From Novosphingobium profundi (lineage in GTDB: Bacteria; Pseudomonadota; Alphaproteobacteria; Sphingomonadales; Sphingomonadaceae): DNA of 64,000 nt. Below the pieces are notes generated by a model. That model did not search any database. It saw only the letters and a program-made list of their open reading frames with translations, and had not been told where the DNA came from. Both the position numbers and the translations under genes were made by a program. Location: NCBI RefSeq assembly GCF_020524485.1, contig NZ_JAIVLF010000006.1, forward strand, positions 248,001 to 312,000, written 5' to 3'. Positions 7,960 through 17,429 of the stretch are shown in pieces; within the stretch, counting starts at the first letter, position 1, and every line of letters begins with the position of its first letter.

Positions 7960-10900
7960 ATGAAACTGATCCGCACGCTGGCCCTGCTTACCGCGAGCAC
8001 GGCCCTGACCACGACAGCTCTGCCTACGCCCGCCCTGGCCCAGGACCGGCCGACCTATCAGGACAGCGAATGGGCGGGCCTTGCCTACCGCGAGGTCGGC
8101 CCCTGGCGCGGTGGGCGCGTCACCACGGTGACGGGCGTCGAGGGCGCACCTCTGGTCTACTACATGGGCACGACCGGCGGCGGGGTCTGGAAGACCACCG
8201 ACGGCGGGCACACCTGGAACAACGTGAGCGACGGGCAGATAAAGGTAGGCTCGATCGGCGCGGTCGCGGTGGCCGCGAGCAACCCCGACATCGTCTACGC
8301 GGGCACCGGCTCCTCCAAGATCCGCAGCAACGTCTCAATCGGGCGCGGCATCTACAAGTCCACCGACGCGGGCGAGACCTGGACGTTCATCGGCCTTCGT
8401 GACGTGGGCCAGATCGCGGCCGTCCGCATCAACCCGCAAGACCCCGACGAGGTCTTCGTCGCGGCCACGGGCAATCCGTTCACGGACAATCCGGAGCGCG
8501 GCGTCTACCGCACCCGCGACGGCGGCCAGAGCTGGACGAAGGTCCTGTTCCTCTCCGACGCGCTGGGCGCCGCCGACATCGAATTCAAGCCAGGCGATCC
8601 CAGCGTCCTCTACGCCACCATGTGGCACGGGCTCCGCAAGCCCTGGACCATCATCTCGGGCAGTCTGGACGGGGGCATCTTCAAGTCCACCGATGGCGGC
8701 GACACCTGGGCAAAGCTGGGCGGAGGCCTGCCCACCGGCCTGTTCGGGCGCGCCAACGTGGGGGTGAGCGCCGCCGACCCCTCCCGCCTCTACGCCCTGA
8801 TCGAGGCCGACCCGGGCCACGGCCTCTACCGCTCGGACGACGAGGGTACGAGCTGGACTCGGGTGAACGATGAAAAGCGCCTGATTACCCGGCCCTTCTA
8901 TTACACCACGCTGGGAGTCGACCCCAGCAACGCGGATATCGTCTACGTCGGCAACGAAGGCTGGTTCAAGTCGGTGGACGCAGGGCAGAGCTTTATCACC
9001 CGCCCCGTGCCCCACGGCGACAACCACGACGTCTGGATCAATCCGGCCGATCCCGCCAACATGATCCAGGCCAACGACGGCGGCGCGAACGTCTCCTTCG
9101 ACGGCGGTGACCACTGGAGCACGCAGGCCAACCAGCCGACGGCCGAGCTCTACCAGGTCGCGGTCGACCACCAGTTCCCCTACCGCCTCTATGGCGCGCA
9201 GCAGGACAACACGACCGTCATCGTGCCCTCGCAGCCGCTGGGCCAGAACCGCCCCGACTACCTCATCGGCCCGGGCTGCGAGACCGGCCCGATCATCCCC
9301 AAAACCGACGATCCGAACGTGGTCTGGGGCGGCTGCAAAGGGCAGTTCTCCCGCCTCGACATGCGCACCAACGGCAACGAGCAACAGTTCTGGATCGGCA
9401 GCGAATCGCTCTACGGCAACGATCCCGACCAGCTGCGCTACCGTTTCCAGCGCGTCGCCCCGCTCGAGACCTCACCCACCGATCCCGACACCGTCTACTA
9501 CGGCTCGCAGTACGTGCACCGTTCACGCAATGGGGGCGAAAGCTGGGAGGTCATCAGCCCCGACCTCACCGCCACGCCCGAGGGCACGCAGAAGGCCTCG
9601 GGCGGGCCGATCACCCGCGATGCCACGGGCGAAGAGGTCTACTCCACGCTCTACGCGATCCGCGAAAGCCGCGTGCAGCCGGGCGTCATCTGGGCCGGTT
9701 CGAACGACGGGCTGGTCTGGGTCACACGGGACGACGGCAAGACCTGGGCCAACGTCACGCCTGAGGGGCTGCCCGAAGGCGGACGCATCCAGAACATCGA
9801 TCCGGGCAAGCACGCGGCGGGCACCGCCTACGTCGCGATCTACCGCTACCTGCTTGGCGACTTCGCGCCCTACCTCTACCGCACCGATGATTTCGGCCGG
9901 ACCTGGACCAGGCTGACCGACGGGACCAACGGCATCGCCGCGGACGAGCCGACCCGCGTCATCCGCGAGGACCCGGAGCGCCCGGGCCTTCTCTACGCGG
10001 GCACCGAGTTCGGCCTCTATGTCTCGTTTGACCGGGGGGCCAACTGGCGGCCCTTCCAGCTCAACCTGCCGGCAACACCTATCACCGACCTGCGTCTAGC
10101 GCACGGCGACCTCGTGCTCTCGACGCAAGGGCGCGGCTTCTGGATCCTCGACAACCTTGGCGTCCTGCGCCAGCTGCCCCCCGCCGGAACCTCGGCCTCG
10201 TCCAGCCGCCTCTATCGGCCCGTCGAAGCGGTGCGCGTCAACGCCCGCGCCGACAAGGGGCCCGCCCCCGGCGAAGGCCCGAGCCATGTCCTGCCCGGGG
10301 CCGAGATCGACTACTACCTGGCCCCCGGCGCTTCAGGTCCACTTACCCTCACCGTGCTCGACGATCAGGGCAACTTGGTCCGCCGCTTCACCAGCGCCGG
10401 GGATAGCCCGAAGAAGGACGGGGCAGGCCATACCTCGGGCGGCTACCGCGCGCGCACCTCCGCCCATCCCGACGCGAACCCGGGCATGCACCGTTTCATC
10501 TGGGACCTGCGCACCACCGGCAAGCCCTTTGGCCTTGCCACTACGCCGGAGAGCCGCACGCTGCTCACCGACATGACGAAGACCGACCACTTCCCCCAAG
10601 GTCCGATGGCCGTGCCGGGCTCCTACAGCGTGCGCATCGAACAAGGCGGCTTTACCGCCACCCAGCCGCTCACCGTGGTTGAGGACCCGCGCATCGTCGC
10701 AAGCGGGGTCACCCAGGCCGACCTTGAAGCCCAGTTCGCGCACAACCGGAGCGTACTGGCGCTGGTCCACGACACCAGACTGGCGGCCTGGCGTCTGCGC
10801 CGGGCCCAGGCCACGGGCCGCGTGGCCGAAGCGACGCTCACCCCCATCGCGCAGCGCCTGCTGACCCCGCCGATCCGCTACAGCCAGCCCGGCCTCGAGA

Positions 10901-11094
10901 CCCACGTGACCTACCTCTACCGGGAGACCACAGCGGCCGACCAACCGGTCGGGCGCGACGCCGTCGTGCGCCTTGCCGAATTGCGCCAGGCCCTGGGTGG
11001 GATCGTGCAGGACCTTGACGCCGCGCTGGGGCCGGTCACTCCAGCCGAACTCAACGCCTACCTTCAGGGCGCCCCCCCCGTCCCGGAGACCTGA
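7960..11094 (+). CDS. Exported VPS10/sortilin-like Asp-box (BNR) propeller protein
   Basis: 1044 residues from ATG 7960, with GGGGGGA just upstream. A signal peptide ends at PALAQ. About ten Asp-box repeats (S/T-x-D/N-x-G-x-T/S-W) are visible, for example WKTTDGGHTWN, YKSTDAGETW, YRTRDGGQSW, FKSTDGGDTW, YRSDDEGTSW, HRSRNGGESW, VTRDDGKTWAN and YRTDDFGRTW. They make up the first ~700 residues and imply one or two beta-propellers like those of sortilin or glycosyl hydrolase BNR proteins. The C-terminal ~300 residues look like a beta-sandwich plus helical tail. No catalytic residues can be named. Similar proteins often lie beside peptidases and TonB receptors; function is otherwise unknown. Confidence 0.85.
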   Translation: MKLIRTLALLTASTALTTTALPTPALAQDRPTYQDSEWAGLAYREVGPWRGGRVTTVTGVEGAPLVYYMGTTGGGVWKTTDGGHTWNNVSDGQIKVGSIGAVAVAASNPDIVYAGTGSSKIRSNVSIGRGIYKSTDAGETWTFIGLRDVGQIAAVRINPQDPDEVFVAATGNPFTDNPERGVYRTRDGGQSWTKVLFLSDALGAADIEFKPGDPSVLYATMWHGLRKPWTIISGSLDGGIFKSTDGGDTWAKLGGGLPTGLFGRANVGVSAADPSRLYALIEADPGHGLYRSDDEGTSWTRVNDEKRLITRPFYYTTLGVDPSNADIVYVGNEGWFKSVDAGQSFITRPVPHGDNHDVWINPADPANMIQANDGGANVSFDGGDHWSTQANQPTAELYQVAVDHQFPYRLYGAQQDNTTVIVPSQPLGQNRPDYLIGPGCETGPIIPKTDDPNVVWGGCKGQFSRLDMRTNGNEQQFWIGSESLYGNDPDQLRYRFQRVAPLETSPTDPDTVYYGSQYVHRSRNGGESWEVISPDLTATPEGTQKASGGPITRDATGEEVYSTLYAIRESRVQPGVIWAGSNDGLVWVTRDDGKTWANVTPEGLPEGGRIQNIDPGKHAAGTAYVAIYRYLLGDFAPYLYRTDDFGRTWTRLTDGTNGIAADEPTRVIREDPERPGLLYAGTEFGLYVSFDRGANWRPFQLNLPATPITDLRLAHGDLVLSTQGRGFWILDNLGVLRQLPPAGTSASSSRLYRPVEAVRVNARADKGPAPGEGPSHVLPGAEIDYYLAPGASGPLTLTVLDDQGNLVRRFTSAGDSPKKDGAGHTSGGYRARTSAHPDANPGMHRFIWDLRTTGKPFGLATTPESRTLLTDMTKTDHFPQGPMAVPGSYSVRIEQGGFTATQPLTVVEDPRIVASGVTQADLEAQFAHNRSVLALVHDTRLAAWRLRRAQATGRVAEATLTPIAQRLLTPPIRYSQPGLETHVTYLYRETTAADQPVGRDAVVRLAELRQALGGIVQDLDAALGPVTPAELNAYLQGAPPVPET

Positions 11095-11156
11095 AGCCGG
11101 CCATCCCGCCAAGGCATGCGCAAGACGCAGCGCATGGCCAAAGGACGTTCCGCACT

Positions 11157-13139
11157 TTGTTGACCCGGCCTCTCGTTCCCTCCGTACCGCTACGACGCGC
11201 ATCCCGCGCGCTCGCTGCGGGATGCGCGCTTACCCTGGGCCTGCCGCAAGCTGCCCTAGCCCAAAGGCTTACCATCTCCGAGACCATCGTGGTCCAGGCC
11301 GACGAGAACCTCGGCCCGCTCGCCGCCTTCGAGACCCGCCATGACATATCGGCCGCACGGATCGCGGAACTCAATGCAACCACGCTCGACGAGCTCACCG
11401 CCAGCCTTCCGGCCGTGCAAATCCCGGTCAATTCGCGCGGCGAGGCCATCGCGGTGCTACGCAGTGCGAGCGAACGCCAGCTCTCCACCTTCTTCGAGGG
11501 GGCCAGTCTCAATATCCCCTGGGACAACCGGCTTGACCTTTCGCTGCTTCCAGCTGGCCTCGTGGGCCGCGTGCAGAGCGCGGCGGGCCCGCTGGCTCCG
11601 CACTACGGCGTCAACGCGCTGGGCGCGATCAGCTTCTGGGCTCGGAACCGTGACGGGGGCAGCCTTGCCCATGGCACCGGCAACCTGACGCGCGGCACCG
11701 TCGCCATACGCGCAGGGCCAGCGCTACTGGGCGGGGGCTATTCGGCGCGCGACGGGATCGCGCTCGCACGCGGAGCCAACCTGCCCCATGCGCAGGACGA
11801 CCGCGACCTTCGCACCAACACCGACCGGCGCCTGGGCGATGTCTTTGCCCATTTCGAAACCGATCTTGCCGGCCAGGACCTGCGCGTGACCGCCTTCCAC
11901 GTCTGGGGCGACAAGGGCATCGCACCGGAAGGCAACGTCACGGAGGGGGCGCGTCACTGGCGCTATAACGGCATCGCCCACACGGTCCTGACCGCCAACC
12001 TGCATTCCCCGCTCGGTCCGGCGACCACGCTCGACAGCACCGGCTGGGTCCAGCGTTTCGACCAGGACATCGTGGCCTATGCCGAGGCAAGCTACACCGC
12101 GCGCGACAGCCTCCAGGCCGACCGGGACCGGACCTGGGGCCTTCGTGAACTGCTGCAGCACAGCTTTGGTGCAGCCACGTTCGAGGGCTCGTTCAACTTC
12201 CTGCAGTCGACCCACCGCCAGCGCGATGCCGACTATGACGCCAATGTCCTGCCAGCGGGGCTAGGCCCCACCGCTCGCTACACCCAGCGCACCTGGAGCC
12301 TGGGGGGCGAGCTCGAATATGCCTTTGGCCGGGCGCTGCGCGCCGAGTTAGGCGTGGGCTACGACGTCGTCGAATACCGGCGCACGGGCGCGTTTCCCCG
12401 GATCCAAGACGTGGGCGCGTGGAGCGGACGCGCTGCGCTCCTGGCCGACGCAGGCGGGGGCTGGACACTGCGGGCCGCCCTTGGCCGCAAAACGCGCTCC
12501 GCCACGATGCGCGAACTGTTCGGGTCGGGCATCAACCGCTTCCTGGCCAACGAGGACCTGCGCCCCGAGACCATCGTCAGCGCCGAACTGGGAGCGGAAT
12601 GGACCGGCGGCGAGGGCTCATCCTTCTATCTTGTCCCCTTCCTCCAGGACCTTGACGACACCATCGACCAGCACCGGGTTGACGGCCTGCGCCAGCGCAT
12701 CAACCTTCCAGGTTCACAGGTAAAGGGGCTCGAGGCCGGGGGCAACTGGCAGGCCAGCGAAGCTTTTGCCCTGAGCGGGAACCTGACCTGGACGCGCACC
12801 CGCCGCAAGGATCCCCCGCCAGGCCAGATCAACCGCCTTGCCGAACGGCCTGCCCTCCTCGCCACGATGACCGCGCGCTACACGGGTCCGGCAGGCATTG
12901 CCGGATGGCTGCGCGCGCGACACATCGGACGCGCTTGGTCCGCGGACGCGGACGGCACGCTCGTCCCGCTCGGCCGCGCCACCACGTTCGACCTGCAGGC
13001 CAGCTACACACTTCAGGGGCCTAGCCTGCCGCTGCGGCTCTTCGTCAACCTGGCCAATCTCACCGACGAAGTCGTCACCCCGCAACTCGGCCTTCCCGGG
13101 CCTGGACGCACATTGCTGGTCGGCTTCAAGGTGCTCTGA
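11157..13139 (+). CDS. TonB-dependent outer-membrane receptor
   Basis: 660 residues with a TTG start at 11157 (a second TTG follows at once); AAAGGA lies about 14 bases upstream, so the start is moderately supported. Signal peptide ends at AALAQ. The plug domain starts at ETIVVQADENLG and includes TLDELTASLPAVQIPVNSRGE and the conserved VQSAAGPLAPHYGVNALGAISF. The barrel carries TonB-receptor signatures ATMRELFGSGINRFLANEDLRPETI and a C-terminal NLTDEVVTPQLGLPGPGRT strand. It is shorter than typical receptors, like the ferric-siderophore/cobalamin (BtuB/PfeA) size class. The ligand is unknown. It sits 62 bp after the propeller gene, so co-transcription is likely. Confidence 0.88.
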   Translation: MLTRPLVPSVPLRRASRALAAGCALTLGLPQAALAQRLTISETIVVQADENLGPLAAFETRHDISAARIAELNATTLDELTASLPAVQIPVNSRGEAIAVLRSASERQLSTFFEGASLNIPWDNRLDLSLLPAGLVGRVQSAAGPLAPHYGVNALGAISFWARNRDGGSLAHGTGNLTRGTVAIRAGPALLGGGYSARDGIALARGANLPHAQDDRDLRTNTDRRLGDVFAHFETDLAGQDLRVTAFHVWGDKGIAPEGNVTEGARHWRYNGIAHTVLTANLHSPLGPATTLDSTGWVQRFDQDIVAYAEASYTARDSLQADRDRTWGLRELLQHSFGAATFEGSFNFLQSTHRQRDADYDANVLPAGLGPTARYTQRTWSLGGELEYAFGRALRAELGVGYDVVEYRRTGAFPRIQDVGAWSGRAALLADAGGGWTLRAALGRKTRSATMRELFGSGINRFLANEDLRPETIVSAELGAEWTGGEGSSFYLVPFLQDLDDTIDQHRVDGLRQRINLPGSQVKGLEAGGNWQASEAFALSGNLTWTRTRRKDPPPGQINRLAERPALLATMTARYTGPAGIAGWLRARHIGRAWSADADGTLVPLGRATTFDLQASYTLQGPSLPLRLFVNLANLTDEVVTPQLGLPGPGRTLLVGFKVL

Positions 13140-13696
13140 CCCATCCTCGAGGTCCGGGGCAACAGATCCGGGCCTTGCCATTAACGCCCGCCGGACGCTC
13201 GAGATAGCCGTGCGACGATGGGATCTGGCGGCACGTCAGTTCTTGGCACAGACGGAAATTTTATTGCACTTTTATGGCAATTTTGTTCGCCACACTGCGC
13301 CTGCGAAAAATCCAGAGGACATTTCCCACATCAGTTGACAGACGCAATCGAACTCAGGAGAGGAATGATATCTGCTTTCCTGCAAATATTGCGTCGCACA
13401 ATGCGCCCGTCTTACGTACGGACAAATTGTTGCAGTTTGTTTCTACACCTCCCGTGCCTTGTTGGATCAATTTCGCAAACGGATACATTTTTTATTTAAA
13501 ACCAAAGCGTTGCATGATTGCAACGCCTCGCAAATATATTTCTTGAACATTTCCAAAAGCGTTGAACGTCCCTGCCCTGCCCGCCAACAGGCAGCGCTCA
13601 CGGCTTTCGCGACCGCCGATCACGAAAGCCCTGCAACCGAGCCGGGATCCCCCAGCGCCCCCACGCTGCCCGGCTCCAAGGGACAAGGACAACTAC
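13140..13696. other. AT-rich intergenic region upstream of large TonB receptor
   Basis: 557 bp with no supported gene. Roughly 13240-13560 is much richer in A/T than its surroundings, including runs such as TTTTTTATTTAAAACC. Small frames here have atypical composition and no ribosome-binding sites. The region most likely holds the promoter, an operator (the palindrome at 13507-13526) and the untranslated leader of the receptor gene. A horizontally acquired fragment is less likely but cannot be excluded. Confidence 0.6.
13507..13526. promoter_or_regulatory. Perfect palindrome, probable operator for TonB receptor gene
   Basis: GCGTTGCA-TGAT-TGCAACGC is a perfect 8-bp inverted repeat with a 4-base spacer, 171 bp before the GTG start. 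A TATATT box (13535-13540) lies just downstream, with TTGCAT inside the palindrome as a possible -35, although the spacing of 19 is long. The overlap suggests repression or activation by a dimeric DNA-binding protein; the regulator is not identified. Confidence 0.45.
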
Positions 13697-16600
13697 GTGA
13701 CAACCACTTTCCGGAAGGCCGCGCTGCGCGGCGCCACCAGCCTGACCGCTTTCGCACTGCTGTGCGGCACCGCCCAGGCTCAGGACGCCACCGCTCCGGC
13801 CCCGGCCGCCAGTGAAGGCGCCGACGATGTCATCATCGTCACCGGCTCGATCACCCGCAACCCGGCGGCCGCCACGGCCTCGCCGGTCGTCTCGATCACC
13901 TCGGACGATCTGGAAAAACGCGGCATCAAGACCGTCGCCGACACGCTGCAGACGCTGACGGCCAACAACGCGGGCACGATTCCCGCCAGCTGGTCGGGCA
14001 ACGGCTTCACCACCGGCGCCACCGCCCCGTCGCTGCGCGGCTTCAACAACGCTTACACGCTGACGCTGTTCGACGGCATGCGCACCGCCTACTACCCGCT
14101 TGCGGACGACGGCCAGCGCAACATCGTCGACATCAACTCGATGCCCGGTTCGGTTGTCGACCGCGTCGACACGCTGCTTGACGGCGCCTCGGCGACTTAC
14201 GGCTCGGACGCCATCGCGGGCGTGGTCAACGTCATCACCAAGCGCCAGATCCAGGGCCTGCACCTCGATGCCTCGATGGGCGTCTCGCAGCGCGGCGACG
14301 GTGACGAGCAGCGCATCAACGGCACCTACGGCTACGGCGATCTCGACGACCAGGGCTTCAACATCTACGCGAACTTCGAGTACCAGAAGAACGCCGGAAT
14401 GGACCTCTCGGCCCGCAAGGGTCCGTGGAGCACGGCCGACCAGTCCTCGATCTGCGGCGGCCCGACCGACGGCTGCCTGACCAACAGCGTGCGCAACGGC
14501 ATCCAGGCTGACGGCGGCTTCAACGGCATCCAGTCGACCATCGTTCCCTTCGTCCAGCCCTTCACGCAGGACGCCGACGGCAACTATGTCGCGCAGGGCG
14601 ACTACCAGCTGCTCAACCCGGCTGCGGGCTGCGGCCGCCTGAACGCGGTCACGCTCACCCCCGAGCAGCAGGCCCAGGGCATCGCCGGCACTCCGTCGGT
14701 GGTCTGCCAGCAGGACCTCACCAACGACTACGAGGCCTACACCGCGCGCACCAAGCGTATCGGTGGCACGCTGCGCGGCACGGTGCGCCTGAACGACCTC
14801 ACCGAGGCGTTCCTGATGTTCAACTACTACAACGTGACCACGGCAAACCGCATGGCCCCCTCGGGCTGGACGGGCCGCACGGCCGCAGGCGGCGACCGCG
14901 TCACGATCAGCCAGATCTACCTGCCCGCCTATGTCTGCGCGAACGGCGTGGGCACGCTCTCGGCCGACAACCAGCTGACCGGCACCGGCTGCGATGCCAG
15001 CAACGGCACGCTCAACCCGAACAACCCGTTTGCCGCGCAGGGCCAGTCGGCCCGCCTGCTCGGCATGCCCGACATGCCGCGCTACACCTACACCAACGCC
15101 AAGACCTACCGCATCTCGGGCGGCGTCGACGGCTCGTTCGGTGACGGTTGGGACTACATGATCGGCGCGACCGCTTCGGAAGTCACGCTGGACGTCACCA
15201 ACACCGGCTACATCAACGCCCAGGGGCTGATGGACGCGGTGGCGCAGGGCACTTACAACTTCATGGATCCCTCGGCCAACTCCGCCGAAGCCATCCAGGG
15301 CGTGTTCCCCGACCAGCACAAGCGCGCGACCTCAAAGCTCGCGCAGGTCATGGCGACCCTCAGCAAGGACGTGTTCGAACTGCCCGGCGGCATGGTCAAC
15401 GTCGCGATCCAGGGCCAGTACCGCTACGAGTCGATCAACAACCCGAGCTCGAACGCCCCCAACGACGTCAACCCGGCGGACCGCTACTACGGCATCAACG
15501 CCATCGGCGTGAAGGGCCACCGCGACGTGTGGTCGGCGGCCTACGAGATCTCGGTTCCGATCATGGACGAGTTCCGCGTGAAGGCCGACGGTTCGTATGA
15601 CCACTACTCGACCGGCCAGGAAAACTTCGCGCCCAAGTTCGAGGCCGAATTCCAGCCGATCGACGAGCTCAAGCTGCGCGGCACGTTCACCAAGGGCTTC
15701 CGTGCCCCGAACCTCAACGAATCGTTCCAGCTGCCCTCGACCGGCTACATCAACGCCACGATCAACTGCAGCAACGCGGCCTTCGAGGACTTCTGCGCGG
15801 CCCACGCGAGCAACCCCGGCTACTACGAGGGCGGCTACAACCTGGGCATCACCTCGGCCGGCAACCCGGACCTGAAGTCCGAGAAGTCGACCTCGTACAC
15901 CTTCGGCGCGGTGATCCAGCCGACCCGCAACATCACGCTGACGGTCGACTACTGGCGCACCAAGATCAAGAACCTGATCACCTCGGTGAACCCCACCGAT
16001 GCGCTCTATGCCGCCTACTACGGCAACAACGGCCAGGTGGACATGCCGGGCATCACCGTGACGCAGGGGGCACCCGATCCGGAGAACCTCGGCGCGCTTC
16101 CGCTGATCGGCGAGGTCGGCAGCTCGTTCCAGAACGCGAACTCGATGCTCGGCAAGGGTATCGACTTCTCGGGCTCGGCCTACTTCGGGATCACCGACAC
16201 GATCACCTGGCGCACCAACGCCACGGCCTCGTACCTGATCCGTCTGCAGCAGGACATCGACGGCACGATCAACCGCTTCGATGGCTCGCTGGGTGGCTGT
16301 AACTGGACCTCGTGCTCGGGCGCGCCGCGCTTCCGCGCCTCGTGGCAGAACACGCTGGACTTCGATGAGCAGACCAGCGTGACGCTCACCGCGTACTACA
16401 CCAGCGGCTACTCGAGCACCGCGTCCGATGCCGGTGGCACCTACAAGGACTGCGAAGCCAGCGCCGCAGCCGGTCAGCTCGTGACCTACCCGGACAGCGG
16501 CCGTGCCGTGCAGTGCCATGGCCCCAGCACCTTCAACCTCGACGGCCACGCCGAGACGAAGATCGGCGACGGCAAGTTCACGCTCTACGCGGATGTCATG

Positions 16601-16729
16601 AACATCCTCGACGGCAAGCCGAAGTACGACCCCAACGCCGCCTACGGCATCTACAACTTCAACGCCGCATGGCAGGATCGTCTCTTCATGGGCCGCTACT
16701 TCCGCATCGGCGCGAAGGTGGACTTCTAA
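13697..16729 (+). CDS. Large TonB-dependent receptor
   Basis: 1010 residues from GTG 13697, preceded by AAGGAC at 6-base spacing. Signal peptide (LTAFALLCGTAQAQ) is followed by a TonB-box-like DDVIIVTGSITRNP. The plug includes SITSDDLEKRGIKTVADTLQ, LRGFNNAYTLTLFDGMR and the typical DRVDTLLDGASATYGSDAIAG. The barrel ends in GRYFRIGAKVDF with C-terminal Phe, required for outer-membrane insertion. The Sphingomonas/Caulobacter-type plug (oar-/fec-like) is known from peptide and carbohydrate uptake receptors; the substrate cannot be read here. No N-terminal secretin (STN) signalling domain is visible. It has its own AT-rich promoter region and a strong downstream terminator. Confidence 0.93.
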   Translation: MTTTFRKAALRGATSLTAFALLCGTAQAQDATAPAPAASEGADDVIIVTGSITRNPAAATASPVVSITSDDLEKRGIKTVADTLQTLTANNAGTIPASWSGNGFTTGATAPSLRGFNNAYTLTLFDGMRTAYYPLADDGQRNIVDINSMPGSVVDRVDTLLDGASATYGSDAIAGVVNVITKRQIQGLHLDASMGVSQRGDGDEQRINGTYGYGDLDDQGFNIYANFEYQKNAGMDLSARKGPWSTADQSSICGGPTDGCLTNSVRNGIQADGGFNGIQSTIVPFVQPFTQDADGNYVAQGDYQLLNPAAGCGRLNAVTLTPEQQAQGIAGTPSVVCQQDLTNDYEAYTARTKRIGGTLRGTVRLNDLTEAFLMFNYYNVTTANRMAPSGWTGRTAAGGDRVTISQIYLPAYVCANGVGTLSADNQLTGTGCDASNGTLNPNNPFAAQGQSARLLGMPDMPRYTYTNAKTYRISGGVDGSFGDGWDYMIGATASEVTLDVTNTGYINAQGLMDAVAQGTYNFMDPSANSAEAIQGVFPDQHKRATSKLAQVMATLSKDVFELPGGMVNVAIQGQYRYESINNPSSNAPNDVNPADRYYGINAIGVKGHRDVWSAAYEISVPIMDEFRVKADGSYDHYSTGQENFAPKFEAEFQPIDELKLRGTFTKGFRAPNLNESFQLPSTGYINATINCSNAAFEDFCAAHASNPGYYEGGYNLGITSAGNPDLKSEKSTSYTFGAVIQPTRNITLTVDYWRTKIKNLITSVNPTDALYAAYYGNNGQVDMPGITVTQGAPDPENLGALPLIGEVGSSFQNANSMLGKGIDFSGSAYFGITDTITWRTNATASYLIRLQQDIDGTINRFDGSLGGCNWTSCSGAPRFRASWQNTLDFDEQTSVTLTAYYTSGYSSTASDAGGTYKDCEASAAAGQLVTYPDSGRAVQCHGPSTFNLDGHAETKIGDGKFTLYADVMNILDGKPKYDPNAAYGIYNFNAAWQDRLFMGRYFRIGAKVDF

Positions 16730-16869
16730 GGCAACTCACGTCTCGTCCGGCGGTCCGGTCCCTTGTTGATCGTCGGACAGGACGGCGCCCGTCGTCCGGT
16801 TCCCCGCTGCGGTTGCCTGAAACCCTGATCGCAGCGCATCCTCCCGCCGGATAGACCGGGCCCCGAGAA

Positions 16870-16901
16870 GGGGCGGCCTCCCCACGAGGCCGCCCCTTTT
16901 T
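16870..16901 (+). terminator. Rho-independent terminator after TonB receptor
   Basis: GGGGCGGCCTC (16870-16880), loop CCCAC, GAGGCCGCCCC (16886-16896), then five T. Perfect 11-bp stem. Confidence 0.9.
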
Positions 16902-17025
16902 CGTGCCTGCAGACCACGTGCATATCCATAGGCTGCCGCTTGCGATCCGCTAACCCTATCCGACCTAGATTGCCTCTCCAGGCCGCTTGATTGGCTGGCT
17001 AACCGAATGGCCGGAAGGAGATCGG

Positions 17026-17406
17026 ATGGTCCGTGCCCTGTTCCCCGCAGCATCGCGGGATAGAACCGAGAGCCTTGTCGAGGCGGCGCCCGAAGCGCCC
17101 TGTTCGCCGTTCGGGCGGCGGGCGCCGCGCGAACATGTCGAGATGCTGGCGCGCTTTCGCCGCACCATTTCCAGCAGCACGGTCATGCTGAAGGATCTCA
17201 CCCCCTATGGCGCCCGGATCGAGGGGGTGGAGGGGCTGGAACCCGATGAGGCGGTGCGTCTTGCCCTGCCCGGCCAGCGCCCGGCCCTTGCCTTCGTCGC
17301 CTGGTCCAACGCGCACTGCGCCGGGCTGGAGTTCGCCGAACCGCTCGACCTCTATGTCTACGGGGATCTCGTGCGCCGCTACGCGCTGCCCGGAGAGCGG
17401 GACTGA
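17026..17406 (+). CDS. PilZ-domain protein
   Basis: 126 residues from ATG 17026, preceded by GGAAGGAG at 5 bases; an upstream frame start would bypass this site. The N-terminal basic segment FGRRAPREHVEM plus DLTPYGARIEG resemble the RxxxR and D/NxSxxG c-di-GMP-binding motifs of PilZ, with Thr in place of Ser. The rest is consistent with a small beta-barrel (VRLALPG, FVAWSNAHCAGLEF). Sphingomonads have many such single-domain proteins that link c-di-GMP to motility or polysaccharide. No linked partner is visible, and a degenerate, non-binding PilZ is possible. Confidence 0.72.
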   Translation: MVRALFPAASRDRTESLVEAAPEAPCSPFGRRAPREHVEMLARFRRTISSSTVMLKDLTPYGARIEGVEGLEPDEAVRLALPGQRPALAFVAWSNAHCAGLEFAEPLDLYVYGDLVRRYALPGERD

Positions 17407-17429
17407 CCCACCCGAAATGGGACGGCCGT

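Noticed and set aside
13218..13546. Two small frames in the AT-rich gap upstream of the large TonB receptor
   Set aside because: They have no ribosome-binding site and residue composition unlike any neighbour; regulatory DNA explains the region better.
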